The notes under the pieces were generated by a model. That model searched no databases and was not told the DNA's origin. It saw only the letters and a list, made by a program, of their open reading frames with translations. Source: Klebsiella africana (GTDB taxonomy: Bacteria > Pseudomonadota > Gammaproteobacteria > Enterobacterales > Enterobacteriaceae). Taken from it: a stretch of DNA of 64,000 bases. The stretch spans positions 5,146,001 through 5,210,000 of the forward strand of contig NZ_CP084874.1 of assembly GCF_020526085.1 (NCBI RefSeq), given 5' to 3'. This document shows, one piece after another, positions 19,107 through 28,640 of this stretch (its first letter is position 1; every line of letters starts with the position of its first letter). A program made the translations under genes and the position numbers.

Positions 19107-21143
19107 ATGAATTCGTTACAACAACGGTCAAGCGCATTAGAACTCACAACCCTACGGGATGGCTTTGCGCTAACGTATCAACAGCGCCTGATTCTGCGCC
19201 ATACCTCGCAAACCCCTTGCCTGTGGATTGGCACCGGCGTCGCGGATATTGATATGTTTCGCGGCAACTTCAGTATTAAAGACAAACTGAATGAAAAAAT
19301 TGCTCTCACGAGTGCCACGGTCAGTGAATCGTCTGACGGCTGGCGGGTCGATTTCAGCAGCGGCACCACCATCAACGCGACCCTGAAAATCTCCACCGAT
19401 GAACAGGGCCGCCTGAAACTGGACCTGCAAAACGACGATCTGAGCCACAATCGCATCTGGCTGCGGCTGGCCGCTAACCCGGCCGATCATATCTACGGCT
19501 GCGGTGAACAGTTCTCTTACTTTGATTTACGCGGCAAGCCGTTCCCACTGTGGACCAGCGAACAGGGCGTAGGTCGTAATAAAAATAGCTATGTCACCTG
19601 GCAGGCGGACTGCAAAGAGAACGCGGGCGGCGACTATTACTGGACCTTCTTCCCGCAACCAACCTTTGTCAGCACTCAAAAATACTACTGCCACGTTGAT
19701 AACAGCTGCTACATGAATTTCGACTTTAGCGCACCGGAGTATCACGAACTGGCGCTGTGGGAAGACAAAACCACCCTGCGCTTTGAGTGCGCCGACACCT
19801 ATATTTCCCTGCTGGAAAAACTGACCGCGCTGTTAGGCCGCCAGCCAGAGCTGCCGGACTGGATTTACGACGGCGTCACGCTAGGTATTCAGGGCGGCAC
19901 CGAGGTTTGCCAGAACAAACTGGACACCATGCGCAACGCGGGCGTGAAGGTGAACGGCATCTGGGCGCAGGACTGGTCCGGGATCCGTATGACCTCCTTT
20001 GGCAAGCGCGTGATGTGGAACTGGAAGTGGAACAGCGACAACTACCCACAGCTGGATAGCCGTATTAAGCAGTGGAAAGAAGAAGGCGTGCAGTTCCTCT
20101 CGTATATCAACCCGTACGTTGCCAGCGATAAAGATCTCTGCGCCGAAGCGGCAGAACGCGGCTATCTGGCAAAAGATGCCGCTGGCGGTGACTACCTGGT
20201 TGAGTTCGGCGAGTTTTACGGCGGCGTGGTCGATCTGACTAACCCGGAAGCCTACGATTGGTTCAAAGAAGTCATCAAGAAGAACATGATTGAGCTTGGT
20301 TGCGGCGGCTGGATGGCAGATTTTGGTGAATACCTGCCGACCGATACGTATCTGCACAACGGCGTCAGCGCCGAGATCATGCACAACGCCTGGCCTGCGC
20401 TGTGGGCGAAATGTAACTACGAGGCGCTACAGGAGACCGGCAAGCTCGGCGAGATCCTGTTCTTTATGCGTGCGGGTTACACCGGCAGCCAGAAGTACTC
20501 CACCATGATGTGGGCGGGCGACCAAAACGTGGACTGGAGCCTTGATGATGGCCTCGCTTCGGTCGTCCCTGCGGCGCTGTCGCTGGCGATGACCGGCCAC
20601 GGCCTGCACCACAGCGATATCGGCGGCTACACAACCCTGTTTGAGATGAAGCGCACGAAAGAGCTGCTGCTGCGCTGGTGCGACTTCAGCGCCTTCACCC
20701 CGATGATGCGCACCCACGAAGGTAACCGCCCTGGCGATAACTGGCAGTTTGATGGCGATGCAGAGACTATCGCCCACTTTGCCCGTATGACCACCGTCTT
20801 CACCACCCTGAAACCGTATCTCAAACAAGCCGTTGCGCAGAACGCCGCCTCCGGCCTGCCGGTGATGCGCCCGCTGTTCCTGCACTACGAAGACGATGCG
20901 ACAACCTACACCCTGAAATATCAGTACCTGCTGGGGCAAGATCTACTGGTTGCACCGGTTCACGAGCAGGGTAAATGCGACTGGACGCTGTATTTGCCAG
21001 AAGACAGCTGGGTCAACGTCTGGACCGGTGAAACTCACCAGGGTGGCGAAATTACCGTCGATGCACCCATTGGCCAGCCTCCCGTCTTCTATCGCGCGAA
21101 GAGCGAGTGGGCATCACTGTTTGCCACTTTACGCCACATCTAA
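19107..21143 (+). CDS. yihQ: Sulfoquinovosidase, glycoside hydrolase family 31
   Basis: A 678-residue GH31 alpha-glycosidase that releases sulfoquinovose from sulfoquinovosyl glycerol derived from plant and algal sulfolipid. The nucleophile Asp405 (WMADFGEYLP) and acid/base Asp472 (WAGDQNVDWS) fall at the same numbers as in E. coli YihQ, and the region around the sulfonate-binding segment is conserved. The length is the family norm. It provides the entry substrate for YihR, YihS, YihV, YihT and YihU. Confidence 0.97.
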   Translation: MNSLQQRSSALELTTLRDGFALTYQQRLILRHTSQTPCLWIGTGVADIDMFRGNFSIKDKLNEKIALTSATVSESSDGWRVDFSSGTTINATLKISTDEQGRLKLDLQNDDLSHNRIWLRLAANPADHIYGCGEQFSYFDLRGKPFPLWTSEQGVGRNKNSYVTWQADCKENAGGDYYWTFFPQPTFVSTQKYYCHVDNSCYMNFDFSAPEYHELALWEDKTTLRFECADTYISLLEKLTALLGRQPELPDWIYDGVTLGIQGGTEVCQNKLDTMRNAGVKVNGIWAQDWSGIRMTSFGKRVMWNWKWNSDNYPQLDSRIKQWKEEGVQFLSYINPYVASDKDLCAEAAERGYLAKDAAGGDYLVEFGEFYGGVVDLTNPEAYDWFKEVIKKNMIELGCGGWMADFGEYLPTDTYLHNGVSAEIMHNAWPALWAKCNYEALQETGKLGEILFFMRAGYTGSQKYSTMMWAGDQNVDWSLDDGLASVVPAALSLAMTGHGLHHSDIGGYTTLFEMKRTKELLLRWCDFSAFTPMMRTHEGNRPGDNWQFDGDAETIAHFARMTTVFTTLKPYLKQAVAQNAASGLPVMRPLFLHYEDDATTYTLKYQYLLGQDLLVAPVHEQGKCDWTLYLPEDSWVNVWTGETHQGGEITVDAPIGQPPVFYRAKSEWASLFATLRHI

Positions 21144-21151
21144 TACGGCTC

Positions 21152-21173
21152 GCCCGCGGGGAGACTCGCGGGC
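21152..21173 (+). repeat. Hairpin between yihQ and yihP
   Basis: GCCCGCG (21152-21158) pairs with CGCGGGC (21167-21173) around an eight-base loop, in a 45-base gap. There is no T tract, so it is probably an RNA processing or stability element rather than a full terminator. Confidence 0.5.
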
Positions 21174-21188
21174 AAACGGAGAATAACA

Positions 21189-22571
21189 ATGAGTCAAAAT
21201 TCAGCTAATCCGGCAACCCTACTCTTGCCTTTTAAAGAAAAACTCGCCTATGGGCTGGGTGATTTAGGTTCCAATATCCTGCTGGACATTGGCACGCTCT
21301 ATTTACTCAAATTTTATACCGATGTCCTTGGTTTACCGGGAACTTACGGCGGTATTATTTTCCTTATCGCCAAGTTTTTTACCGCATTTACCGATATGGG
21401 CACCGGGATTATGCTCGATTCGCGGCGTAAAATCGGTCCAAAAGGTAAATTCCGTCCATTCCTGATTTACGCAGCTTTCCCGGTTACGCTTCTGGCTATC
21501 GCTAACTTTGTCGGCACGCCGTTTGAAATCACCGGCAAAACGGTGATGGCGACGGTGCTATTTATGCTGTACGGACTGTTCTTCAGCATGATGAACTGCT
21601 CTTATGGCGCGATGGTACCCGCGATAACGAAAAACCCGGATGAGCGCGCTTCGCTTGCCGCCTGGCGTCAGGGCGGCGCGACGCTCGGCCTGCTGCTGTG
21701 CACCGTCGGCTTTGTGCCAGTGATGAACCTGATCGAAGGCAACTCGCAACTGGGTTATATCTTCGCCGCCACGCTGTTCTCCCTGTTCGGCCTGCTGTTT
21801 ATGTGGCTGTGCTATGCGGGAGTTAAAGAGCGCTACGTCGAAGTTAAGCCCGTTGATGCGGCGCAAAAGCCGGGGTTACTGCAATCCTTCCGCGCCATCG
21901 CTGGCAACCGCCCGCTGTTTATTCTGTGCATTGCCAATCTCTGTACGCTCGGCGCGTTTAACGTCAAGCTAGCGATTCAGGTCTATTACACCCAGTACGT
22001 CCTGAATGACCCCATCCTCCTCTCCTGGATGGGATTTTTCAGCATGGGCTGTATCTTTATTGGCGTCTTTTTAATGCCCATGATGGTCAGACGCTTTGGT
22101 AAGAAGAAGGTTTATATCGGCGGCCTGCTGATTTGGATTGCGGGCGATCTACTCAACTACTTCTTTGGCGGCGGGTCGGTCAGTTTTGTTGCTTTCTCCT
22201 GTCTGGCCTTCTTTGGTTCGGCGTTCGTCAACAGCCTGAACTGGGCGCTGGTCTCCGACACGGTGGAATATGGTGAATGGCGCACCGGCGTGCGTTCTGA
22301 AGGTACTGTGTACACCGGATTTACCTTCTTCCGTAAAGTGTCGCAGGCGCTGGCTGGCTTCTTCCCCGGCTGGATGCTGACCCAGATTGGCTATGTGCCC
22401 AACGTGGTGCAATCGGCGGGTACCGTCGAAGGCTTACGCCAGCTGATTTTTATTTATCCGTGCGCGCTAGCGGTGATCACCATCGTGGCGATGGGCTGTT
22501 TCTACAACCTTAACGAGAAGATGTATGTCCGTATCGTTGAAGAGATAGAAGCCCGTAAACAACCTGTCTGA
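21189..22571 (+). CDS. yihP: GPH-family sugar:cation symporter YihP
   Basis: A 460-residue membrane protein of the glycoside-pentoside-hexuronide (MelB-like) family with about twelve helices. Family motifs are clear: YGLGDLGSN near the N-terminus, DMGTGIMLDSRRKIGPKGKFRPF after the second helix, and YTQYVLND mid-protein. It is the close counterpart of E. coli YihP. Proposed roles for the pair YihO/YihP are uptake of sulfoquinovose (or its glyceride) and export of dihydroxypropanesulfonate; which does which is not settled by sequence. Confidence 0.93.
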   Translation: MSQNSANPATLLLPFKEKLAYGLGDLGSNILLDIGTLYLLKFYTDVLGLPGTYGGIIFLIAKFFTAFTDMGTGIMLDSRRKIGPKGKFRPFLIYAAFPVTLLAIANFVGTPFEITGKTVMATVLFMLYGLFFSMMNCSYGAMVPAITKNPDERASLAAWRQGGATLGLLLCTVGFVPVMNLIEGNSQLGYIFAATLFSLFGLLFMWLCYAGVKERYVEVKPVDAAQKPGLLQSFRAIAGNRPLFILCIANLCTLGAFNVKLAIQVYYTQYVLNDPILLSWMGFFSMGCIFIGVFLMPMMVRRFGKKKVYIGGLLIWIAGDLLNYFFGGGSVSFVAFSCLAFFGSAFVNSLNWALVSDTVEYGEWRTGVRSEGTVYTGFTFFRKVSQALAGFFPGWMLTQIGYVPNVVQSAGTVEGLRQLIFIYPCALAVITIVAMGCFYNLNEKMYVRIVEEIEARKQPV

Positions 22572-22586
22572 TAATAATAATGAATA

Positions 22587-22602
22587 GCGCCCTACGGGGC
22601 GT
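22587..22602 (+). repeat. Small hairpin between yihP and yihO
   Basis: GCGCC-CTAC-GGGGC is a compact stem-loop in a 46-base gap between the two transporter genes, followed by GTTATT. It might act as an attenuator or mRNA-stability element; the evidence is only its position and symmetry. Confidence 0.35.
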
Positions 22603-22617
22603 TATTGAGGAGCGATT

Positions 22618-24000
22618 ATGTCTGACCATGATCCGCTAACGCTAAAACTGAGCCTACGGGAAAAATGCGCCTATGGCGTGGGTGACTTCGGCTCAAATTT
22701 GATGCTGTGTATCGGCACGCTGTATCTGCTTAAATTTTATACCGATGAACTAGGGATGCCTGCATATTACGGCGGGATCATCTTTCTGGTAGCGAAGTTC
22801 TTCACTGCCTTCACCGATATGCTGACCGGCATATTACTGGACTCGCGGCGTAATATCGGCGCAAAGGGGAAATTCAGGCCTTTTATTCTGTATGCCTCAT
22901 TCCCCGTCGCGCTGGTCGCCACAGCGCAGTTTTTAGCGACAGATTTTACGCTAACGGTGAAAACGGGGCTGGCGACGGTGCTGTTTATGTTGTTCGGTCT
23001 GTTCTATAGCCTGATGAACTGCTCTTACGGGGCGATGGTTCCCGCCATCACTAAAAACCCGCACCAGCGCGCAGAACTCGCCGCGTGGCGACAGGGCGGC
23101 GCAACCCTGGGCCTGCTGCTGTGTACCGTTGGCTTTATGCCCATTCAGGCGCTTTTTACAAGTTCACCTTCGCTTGGCTATCTGATTGCTGCGCTGATCT
23201 TCTCCGTTTGCGGGTTATTCAGCATGTGGTGGTGCTTTAGCGGGGTGAAAGAGCGCTATATTGAAATCGTACCGGATCATCATAAACCCAGTATTCTCAA
23301 GTCATTCTGCGCGATTTTCCGTAACCCTCCTCTGCTGGTGCTGTGTATTGCTAACCTGTGTACGCTGGCGGCATTTAACATCAAGCTGGCGATTCAGGTT
23401 TATTACACCCAGTACGTACTGAACGATATCCATCTGCTGTCATGGATGGGCTTTTTCAGTATGGGATGCATTCTGGTGGGTGTTTTTCTTGTCCCCACAA
23501 CGGTGAAGCGCTTCGGTAAAAAGCAGGTTTACCTGGGTGGACTGGCATTGTGGGCCATAGGCGATGTGCTGAACTTTTTCTGGGGAAGTACATCATTTTT
23601 ATTTGTGACGTTCTCCTGCATGGCCTTCTTTGGCACTGCCTTCGTTAACAGTCTGAACTGGGCGCTGGTTCCGGATACGGTTGATTACGGTGAGTGGAAA
23701 ACGGGTATTCGTGCGGAAGGGTCGGTTTATACCGGTTATACCTTTTCACGAAAAATTTCCGCAGCGCTTGCTGGGTTCTTGCCAGGAATTATGCTGACGC
23801 AAATTGGTTATATCCCCAATGTTGCGCAAAGTGAAACTACGCTACTCGGTTTACGCCAGCTTATTTTCCTCTGGCCCTGCAGTCTGGCGATTATCGCGGC
23901 ATTCACTATGGGCTTATTTTACAAGCTCAATGAAAGCCGTTTTGCTTTTATTATCGAGGAAATTGGCCAACGAAAAAAACAACACAACCCGGTATTGTGA
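22618..24000 (+). CDS. yihO: GPH-family sugar:cation symporter YihO (paralogue of YihP)
   Basis: A 460-residue membrane protein, equal in length to YihP and alignable with it end to end. Long stretches are near identical (LAIQVYYTQYVLND, FVNSLNWALV). The two differ most in the loops and in the N-terminal 20 residues. It corresponds to E. coli YihO by its position beside ompL and its N-terminal MSDHDPLTLKL. The GAGGAGCG ribosome site precedes the ATG. It is likely one half of the sulfoquinovose import/product export pair. Confidence 0.93.
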   Translation: MSDHDPLTLKLSLREKCAYGVGDFGSNLMLCIGTLYLLKFYTDELGMPAYYGGIIFLVAKFFTAFTDMLTGILLDSRRNIGAKGKFRPFILYASFPVALVATAQFLATDFTLTVKTGLATVLFMLFGLFYSLMNCSYGAMVPAITKNPHQRAELAAWRQGGATLGLLLCTVGFMPIQALFTSSPSLGYLIAALIFSVCGLFSMWWCFSGVKERYIEIVPDHHKPSILKSFCAIFRNPPLLVLCIANLCTLAAFNIKLAIQVYYTQYVLNDIHLLSWMGFFSMGCILVGVFLVPTTVKRFGKKQVYLGGLALWAIGDVLNFFWGSTSFLFVTFSCMAFFGTAFVNSLNWALVPDTVDYGEWKTGIRAEGSVYTGYTFSRKISAALAGFLPGIMLTQIGYIPNVAQSETTLLGLRQLIFLWPCSLAIIAAFTMGLFYKLNESRFAFIIEEIGQRKKQHNPVL

Positions 24001-24086
24001 ATAACTAAAAGACCTCTTTTTTAATTATTGCCGCTCTATCCATTTTAATGGATAGCGGCTCCCCTACGTTAAAAAATGGATTTATT

Positions 24087-24779
24087 ATGAAAAAAATAAA
24101 CGCGATACTTCTGTTAACCTCTGTTATCTCTACCTCTGCGTTTGCTGGTGCTTATGTGGAAAATCGCGAGGCGTATAACCTTGCATCCGATCAGATGGAG
24201 GTCATGCTGCGCGTTGGCTATAACTTTGATATGGGCGCTGGCTTGATGCTCACCAACACCTATACTCTACAACGCAAAGATGAGTTAAAGCATGGCTATA
24301 ACGAAATCGAAGGCTGGTATCCGCTATTCAGACCAACGGATAAATTAACGATTCAGCCGGGAGGGCTAATTACCGACAAGAGCATTGGCTCCAGCGGTGC
24401 GGTTTATCTGGATGTGAATTACAAATTTACCCCATGGTTTAATCTGACCGTGCGTAACCGCTATAATCACAATAACTACAGCTCAACTGACTTAAACGGT
24501 GAGCAAGATAATAATGATACCTACGAAGTAGGTACCTATTGGAATTTTATTATCACCGATAAATTCTCTTATACTTTTGAACCACACTATTTTACGCGGG
24601 TGAATGACTTTAATAGTAGCAACGGTAAAGACCATCACTGGGAAATTACCAATACCTTCAGGTATCGGATCAATCAAAACTGGCTGCCTTACTTTGAACT
24701 ACGCTGGCTGGATCGCAATGTGGAGCCGTACCACCGGGAGCAAAACCAGATTCGCGCTGGGGTGAAGTATTTCTTTTAA
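24087..24779 (+). CDS. ompL: OmpL, KdgM-family outer-membrane porin
   Basis: A 230-residue porin with a signal peptide (MKKINAILLLTSVISTSAFA), a beta-strand-rich mature part and a C-terminal Phe (KYFF), the outer-membrane sorting signal. It matches E. coli OmpL and belongs to the oligogalacturonate-porin (KdgM) family. At the end of the SQ locus it probably lets sulfoquinovosyl glycerol cross the outer membrane. The ATG at 24087 opens the signal peptide; the 13-codon upstream extension is not used. Confidence 0.95.
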   Translation: MKKINAILLLTSVISTSAFAGAYVENREAYNLASDQMEVMLRVGYNFDMGAGLMLTNTYTLQRKDELKHGYNEIEGWYPLFRPTDKLTIQPGGLITDKSIGSSGAVYLDVNYKFTPWFNLTVRNRYNHNNYSSTDLNGEQDNNDTYEVGTYWNFIITDKFSYTFEPHYFTRVNDFNSSNGKDHHWEITNTFRYRINQNWLPYFELRWLDRNVEPYHREQNQIRAGVKYFF

Positions 24780-24790
24780 GTTTTTTAGGC

Positions 24791-24823
24791 AAAAAAAAGC
24801 CGCTGATAATCAGCGGCTTTTTC
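24791..24823. terminator. Bidirectional terminator between ompL and typA
   Basis: GCCGCTG-ATAAT-CAGCGGC (24799-24817) is flanked by eight A residues on the left and five T residues on the right. It can end ompL transcripts rightward and typA transcripts leftward. Confidence 0.9.
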
Positions 24824-24840
24824 ATAGCAAGAAGCGTTAA

Positions 24841-26664
24841 TTAATCTTCTTTAGAACCACGCATCGCGCGTTTACGGTCGTTCTCGGTCAGGTGACGTTT
24901 ACGGATACGGATAGAGGTCGGAGTGACTTCTACCAGTTCGTCGTCATCGATGAACTCCAGAGCCTGTTCCAGGGTCATCTTAACCGGCGGAACCAGAACC
25001 GTGGCTTCGTCAGTACCGGACGCACGCATGTTGGTCAGTTTCTTACCGGTCAGGCAGTTTACGGTCAGGTCGTTAGAGCGGCTGTGAATACCGATGATCT
25101 GGCCTTCGTAAACTTCCGCACCGTGACCGAGGAACAGCTTACCGCGATCCTGCAGACCGAACAGCGCGAACGCTACCGCTTTACCCTGACCGTTGGAGAT
25201 CAGCACGCCGTTGTTACGCTGGCCCACTTCGCCCGGACGAACGTCGTCGTAGTGGCTGAAGGTGGAGTACAGCAGACCGGTACCGGAGGTCATGGTCATG
25301 AACTCTGAACGGAAGCCGATCAGACCGCGGCTTGGGATCACGTAGTCGAGACGTACGCGGCCTTTACCGTCCGGATTCATGTTTTTCAGGTCGCCTTTAC
25401 GCTCGCCCAGCGCCTGCATCACAGAACCCTGGTGCTGCTCTTCGACGTCCAGCGTCACGTTCTCGAACGGCTCTTGTTTACGGCCATCGATTTCACGGAA
25501 GATAACTTTCGGACGGGAAACCGCCATCTCGAAACCTTCACGACGCATGTTTTCAATCAGAACGGACAGGTGCAGTTCACCACGGCCGGAAACGCGGAAC
25601 GCATCAGCGTCTTCGGTTTCTTCAACGCGCAGCGCCACGTTGTGTACCAGCTCTTTGTTCAGGCGGTCCAGGATCTGGCGAGAGGTAACGAACTTACCTT
25701 CTTTACCGCAGAACGGAGAGGTGTTGACGTTGAAGAACATGGAAACGGTCGGCTCATCAACGGACAGGGCCGGCAGCGCTTCGACATTCTGCGGGTCGCA
25801 GATGGTGTCGGAGATGTTCAGCTCGCCCAAACCGGTGATCGCGATGATGTCGCCAGCTTCAGCTACGTCGCTCTCGATACGCTCCAGACCCAGGTGAGTC
25901 AGCACTTTACCGACTTTACCGTTACGGGTTTTGCCTTCGCTATCGATGATAGTGACCTGCTGGTTCGGCTTCACTTTACCGCGTTTGATGCGGCCGATGC
26001 CGATGACGCCAACGTAGTTGTTGTAGTCCAGCTGGGAGATCTGCATCTGCAGCGGGCCGTCAAGGTCAACGTCCGGCGCCGGCACGCGATCGACAATCGC
26101 CTGGTACAGCGGGGTCATGTCGTCAGCCATGTCTTCGTGGTCCAGACCCGCGATACCGTTCAGCGCGGACGCGTAAACGATCGGGAAGTCCAGCTGTTCG
26201 TCGGTCGCGTCGAGGTTAACGAACAGGTCGAACACCTGATCGACAACCCAGTCCGGACGCGCGCCCGGGCGGTCAACTTTGTTAATGACCACGATCGGCT
26301 TCAGACCGTGGGCAAAAGCTTTTTTGGTCACGAAGCGCGTTTGCGGCATCGGGCCATCAAAGGCATCTACCACCAGCAGCACAGAGTCAACCATGGACAT
26401 AACACGCTCAACTTCACCTCCGAAGTCGGCGTGCCCTGGGGTATCAACGATGTTGATACGGTAATCATTCCATTTGATTGCGGTGTTTTTCGCGAGGATG
26501 GTAATCCCACGCTCTTTCTCCAAATCGTTGGAGTCCATCACACGTTCTTGTGCTTCAGTACGTGCGTCGAACGTACCGGATTGCTGTAGCAGCTTGTCAA
26601 CCAGGGTAGTTTTACCATGGTCAACGTGCGCGATGATGGCGATATTACGCAGATTTTCGATCAC
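24841..26664 (-). CDS. typA: BipA/TypA, ribosome-associated GTPase
   Basis: A 607-residue translational GTPase of the EF-G/LepA class, involved in 50S assembly and adaptation to cold and stress. The G1 motif AHVDHGKTT, the G3 motif DTPGHADF and NKVDRPGA (G4) are present near residues 12-20, 74-81 and 128-135. The C-terminal domain unique to BipA ([13 protein letters not shown]) follows. It begins with GTG, as in E. coli. It diverges from glnA across the nitrogen control region. Confidence 0.97.
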   Translation of the reverse strand: MIENLRNIAIIAHVDHGKTTLVDKLLQQSGTFDARTEAQERVMDSNDLEKERGITILAKNTAIKWNDYRINIVDTPGHADFGGEVERVMSMVDSVLLVVDAFDGPMPQTRFVTKKAFAHGLKPIVVINKVDRPGARPDWVVDQVFDLFVNLDATDEQLDFPIVYASALNGIAGLDHEDMADDMTPLYQAIVDRVPAPDVDLDGPLQMQISQLDYNNYVGVIGIGRIKRGKVKPNQQVTIIDSEGKTRNGKVGKVLTHLGLERIESDVAEAGDIIAITGLGELNISDTICDPQNVEALPALSVDEPTVSMFFNVNTSPFCGKEGKFVTSRQILDRLNKELVHNVALRVEETEDADAFRVSGRGELHLSVLIENMRREGFEMAVSRPKVIFREIDGRKQEPFENVTLDVEEQHQGSVMQALGERKGDLKNMNPDGKGRVRLDYVIPSRGLIGFRSEFMTMTSGTGLLYSTFSHYDDVRPGEVGQRNNGVLISNGQGKAVAFALFGLQDRGKLFLGHGAEVYEGQIIGIHSRSNDLTVNCLTGKKLTNMRASGTDEATVLVPPVKMTLEQALEFIDDDELVEVTPTSIRIRKRHLTENDRKRAMRGSKED

Positions 26665-26815
26665 AACTTTGCCTCAGGCATTAGAAATAGCGCGTTATTG
26701 TACACGTATTAAGCGAAGGACTGAACAGGATCACAAACATCCTCCGCAAACAAGTATTGCAGAGTTTCTTTGTGACCGCTTTCACGGAGCGATAAAAGGG
26801 CACCGTAACAAAAAT

Positions 26816-26864
26816 TGCACCAAAATGGTGCTCAATGTTCACACTGAGGCACTACTTTGGTGCA
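26816..26864 (+). promoter_or_regulatory. NtrC enhancer sites upstream of glnA
   Basis: Two dyads of the TGCAC-N7-GGTGCA type lie at 26816-26832 (TGCACCAAAATGGTGCT) and 26848-26864 (GGCACTACTTTGGTGCA). Their centres fall about 140 and 108 bases before the predicted glnAp2 start, the spacing known for the two strong NtrC sites in E. coli. Further GGTGC/TGCAC half-sites at 26876-26903 resemble the weaker promoter-proximal sites. Confidence 0.9.
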
Positions 26865-26937
26865 TTATCTCCATCATGGTGCAGTCCTTTTGCACTATGG
26901 TGCGCATGATACAGCGTTTTATGGGGCATTTAAAAGT

Positions 26938-26953
26938 TGGCACAGATTTCGCT
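26938..26953 (+). promoter_or_regulatory. Sigma-54 promoter glnAp2
   Basis: TGGCAC-AGATT-TCGCT gives GG at 26939-26940 and GC at 26951-26952, the -24/-12 pattern of RpoN promoters. The predicted transcript start is near 26964, about 79 bases before the glnA ATG. It is activated by phosphorylated NtrC from the upstream enhancers. Confidence 0.9.
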
Positions 26954-27042
26954 TTATATTTTTTAAGGCAACAACGCCACTTTTAAGCAGTATGAAGTTT
27001 TCGTTACCACGACGACAATGACCAATCCGGGAGAGTTTAAGT

Positions 27043-28452
27043 ATGTCCGCTGAACACGTTTTGACGATGCTGAACGAGCACGAAGTGAAGTTTGTCGATC
27101 TGCGCTTCACCGATACCAAAGGTAAAGAACAGCACGTCACGATTCCGTCTCATCAGGTAAATGCCGAATTCTTCGAAGAAGGCAAAATGTTTGATGGCTC
27201 CTCGATTGGTGGCTGGAAAGGTATCAACGAATCTGACATGGTCCTGATGCCGGACGCGTCCACCGCGGTCATTGACCCGTTCTACGAAGAACCGACCCTG
27301 ATCATCCGTTGCGATATCCTCGAGCCAGGCACTCTGCAGGGCTACGACCGTGACCCGCGCTCCATCGCGAAACGCGCTGAAGAGTATCTGCGTGCCACCG
27401 GTATCGCCGACACCGTCCTGTTCGGGCCGGAACCAGAATTTTTCCTGTTTGACGACATCCGTTTCGGCGCCTCTATTTCTGGCTCCCATGTCGCGATCGA
27501 TGACATCGAAGGTGCGTGGAACTCCTCCACCAAATATGAAGGCGGTAACAAAGGCCACCGTCCGGGCGTGAAAGGGGGTTACTTCCCGGTTCCGCCAGTA
27601 GACTCTTCTCAGGATATCCGTTCCACCATGTGTATGATCATGGAAGAGATGGGCCTGGTTGTTGAAGCTCACCACCACGAAGTGGCTACCGCAGGTCAGA
27701 ACGAAGTGGCAACCCGCTTCAACACCATGACCAAAAAAGCGGACGAAATTCAGATTTACAAATACGTTGTTCACAACGTCGCTCACCGCTTCGGTAAAAC
27801 CGCGACCTTTATGCCGAAACCAATGTTCGGCGATAACGGCTCCGGCATGCACTGCCATATGTCTCTGGCGAAAAACGGGACTAACCTGTTCTCCGGCGAC
27901 AAATACGCTGGTCTGTCTGAGCAGGCGCTGTTCTACATCGGCGGCGTCATCAAACACGCTAAAGCCATCAACGCCCTGGCGAACCCGACCACCAACTCCT
28001 ACAAGCGTCTGGTCCCGGGTTACGAAGCGCCGGTTATGCTGGCTTACTCTGCCCGTAACCGCTCTGCCTCTATCCGTATTCCGGTGGTGACCTCTCCGAA
28101 AGCGCGTCGTATCGAAGTGCGCTTCCCGGACCCGGCTGCTAACCCGTACCTGTGCTTTGCGGCGCTGCTGATGGCTGGCCTTGATGGTATCAAGAACAAA
28201 ATCCATCCGGGCGAAGCAATGGACAAAAACCTGTATGACCTGCCGCCGGAAGAAGCGAAAGAGATCCCGCAGGTTGCCGGCTCTCTGGAAGAAGCCCTGC
28301 AGGCCCTGGATGCTGACCGCGAGTTCCTGACCGCTGGCGGCGTGTTCACCAATGACGCTATCGATGCCTACATCGCCCTGCGTCTGGAAGAGAACGACCG
28401 CGTACGCATGACGCCGCATCCGGTTGAGTTCGAACTGTACTACAGCGTCTAA
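27043..28452 (+). CDS. glnA: Glutamine synthetase, type I
   Basis: A 469-residue dodecameric enzyme that joins ammonia and glutamate to glutamine with ATP. The signature segments [13 protein letters not shown] and [10 protein letters not shown] (ATP/metal site) are present. The adenylylation site is the Tyr in [10 protein letters not shown], residue 398 with Met counted (Tyr397 in mature numbering), so GlnE control should apply. It heads glnA-glnL-glnG with an intervening terminator. Expression is governed by NtrC and sigma-54. Confidence 0.98.
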   Translation: MSAEHVLTMLNEHEVKFVDLRFTDTKGKEQHVTIPSHQVNAEFFEEGKMFDGSSIGGWKGINESDMVLMPDASTAVIDPFYEEPTLIIRCDILEPGTLQGYDRDPRSIAKRAEEYLRATGIADTVLFGPEPEFFLFDDIRFGASISGSHVAIDDIEGAWNSSTKYEGGNKGHRPGVKGGYFPVPPVDSSQDIRSTMCMIMEEMGLVVEAHHHEVATAGQNEVATRFNTMTKKADEIQIYKYVVHNVAHRFGKTATFMPKPMFGDNGSGMHCHMSLAKNGTNLFSGDKYAGLSEQALFYIGGVIKHAKAINALANPTTNSYKRLVPGYEAPVMLAYSARNRSASIRIPVVTSPKARRIEVRFPDPAANPYLCFAALLMAGLDGIKNKIHPGEAMDKNLYDLPPEEAKEIPQVAGSLEEALQALDADREFLTAGGVFTNDAIDAYIALRLEENDRVRMTPHPVEFELYYSV

Positions 28453-28526
28453 TTTTGCTGTAAATCCAGGGTATGTCGTGTTGTGGCGCGAGATGCCCAG
28501 GATATTTTGTTGCCGTGGAAACTTTC

Positions 28527-28552
28527 AGCCCATCTCAGGATGGGCTTTTTTC
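28527..28552 (+). terminator. Terminator between glnA and glnL
   Basis: AGCCCATC (28527-28534) pairs with GATGGGCT (28539-28546), followed by TTTTT. It matches the partial terminator known after glnA in enterics, which lets some transcripts run into glnL-glnG. Confidence 0.88.
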
Positions 28553-28601
28553 TCCACCAACACGCTGATCTCACGAGCTTTTTACCGATAAAAAGCTATA
28601 C

Positions 28602-28618
28602 TGCACTAAATTGGTGCA
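28602..28618 (+). promoter_or_regulatory. NtrC operator at the glnL promoter
   Basis: TGCACTAAATTGGTGCA is a near-perfect NtrC dyad 23 bases before the glnL ATG. At this position in E. coli NtrC represses glnLp, giving negative feedback on its own operon. Confidence 0.85.
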
Positions 28619-28640
28619 CTCATTTTCAGGAGACTGTCGA

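Noticed and set aside
25432..26589. 385-codon plus-strand frame opposite typA
   Set aside because: It lies wholly within typA and its protein is a reverse-complement artefact of conserved GTPase sequence.
27037..28419. 460-codon minus-strand frame opposite glnA
   Set aside because: glnA is certain by motifs and regulation; the antisense frame has no ribosome site or family.
28611..28640. TTG start ten codons upstream for glnL
   Set aside because: It lies in the NtrC operator; the ATG at 28641 has a strong AGGAG site.
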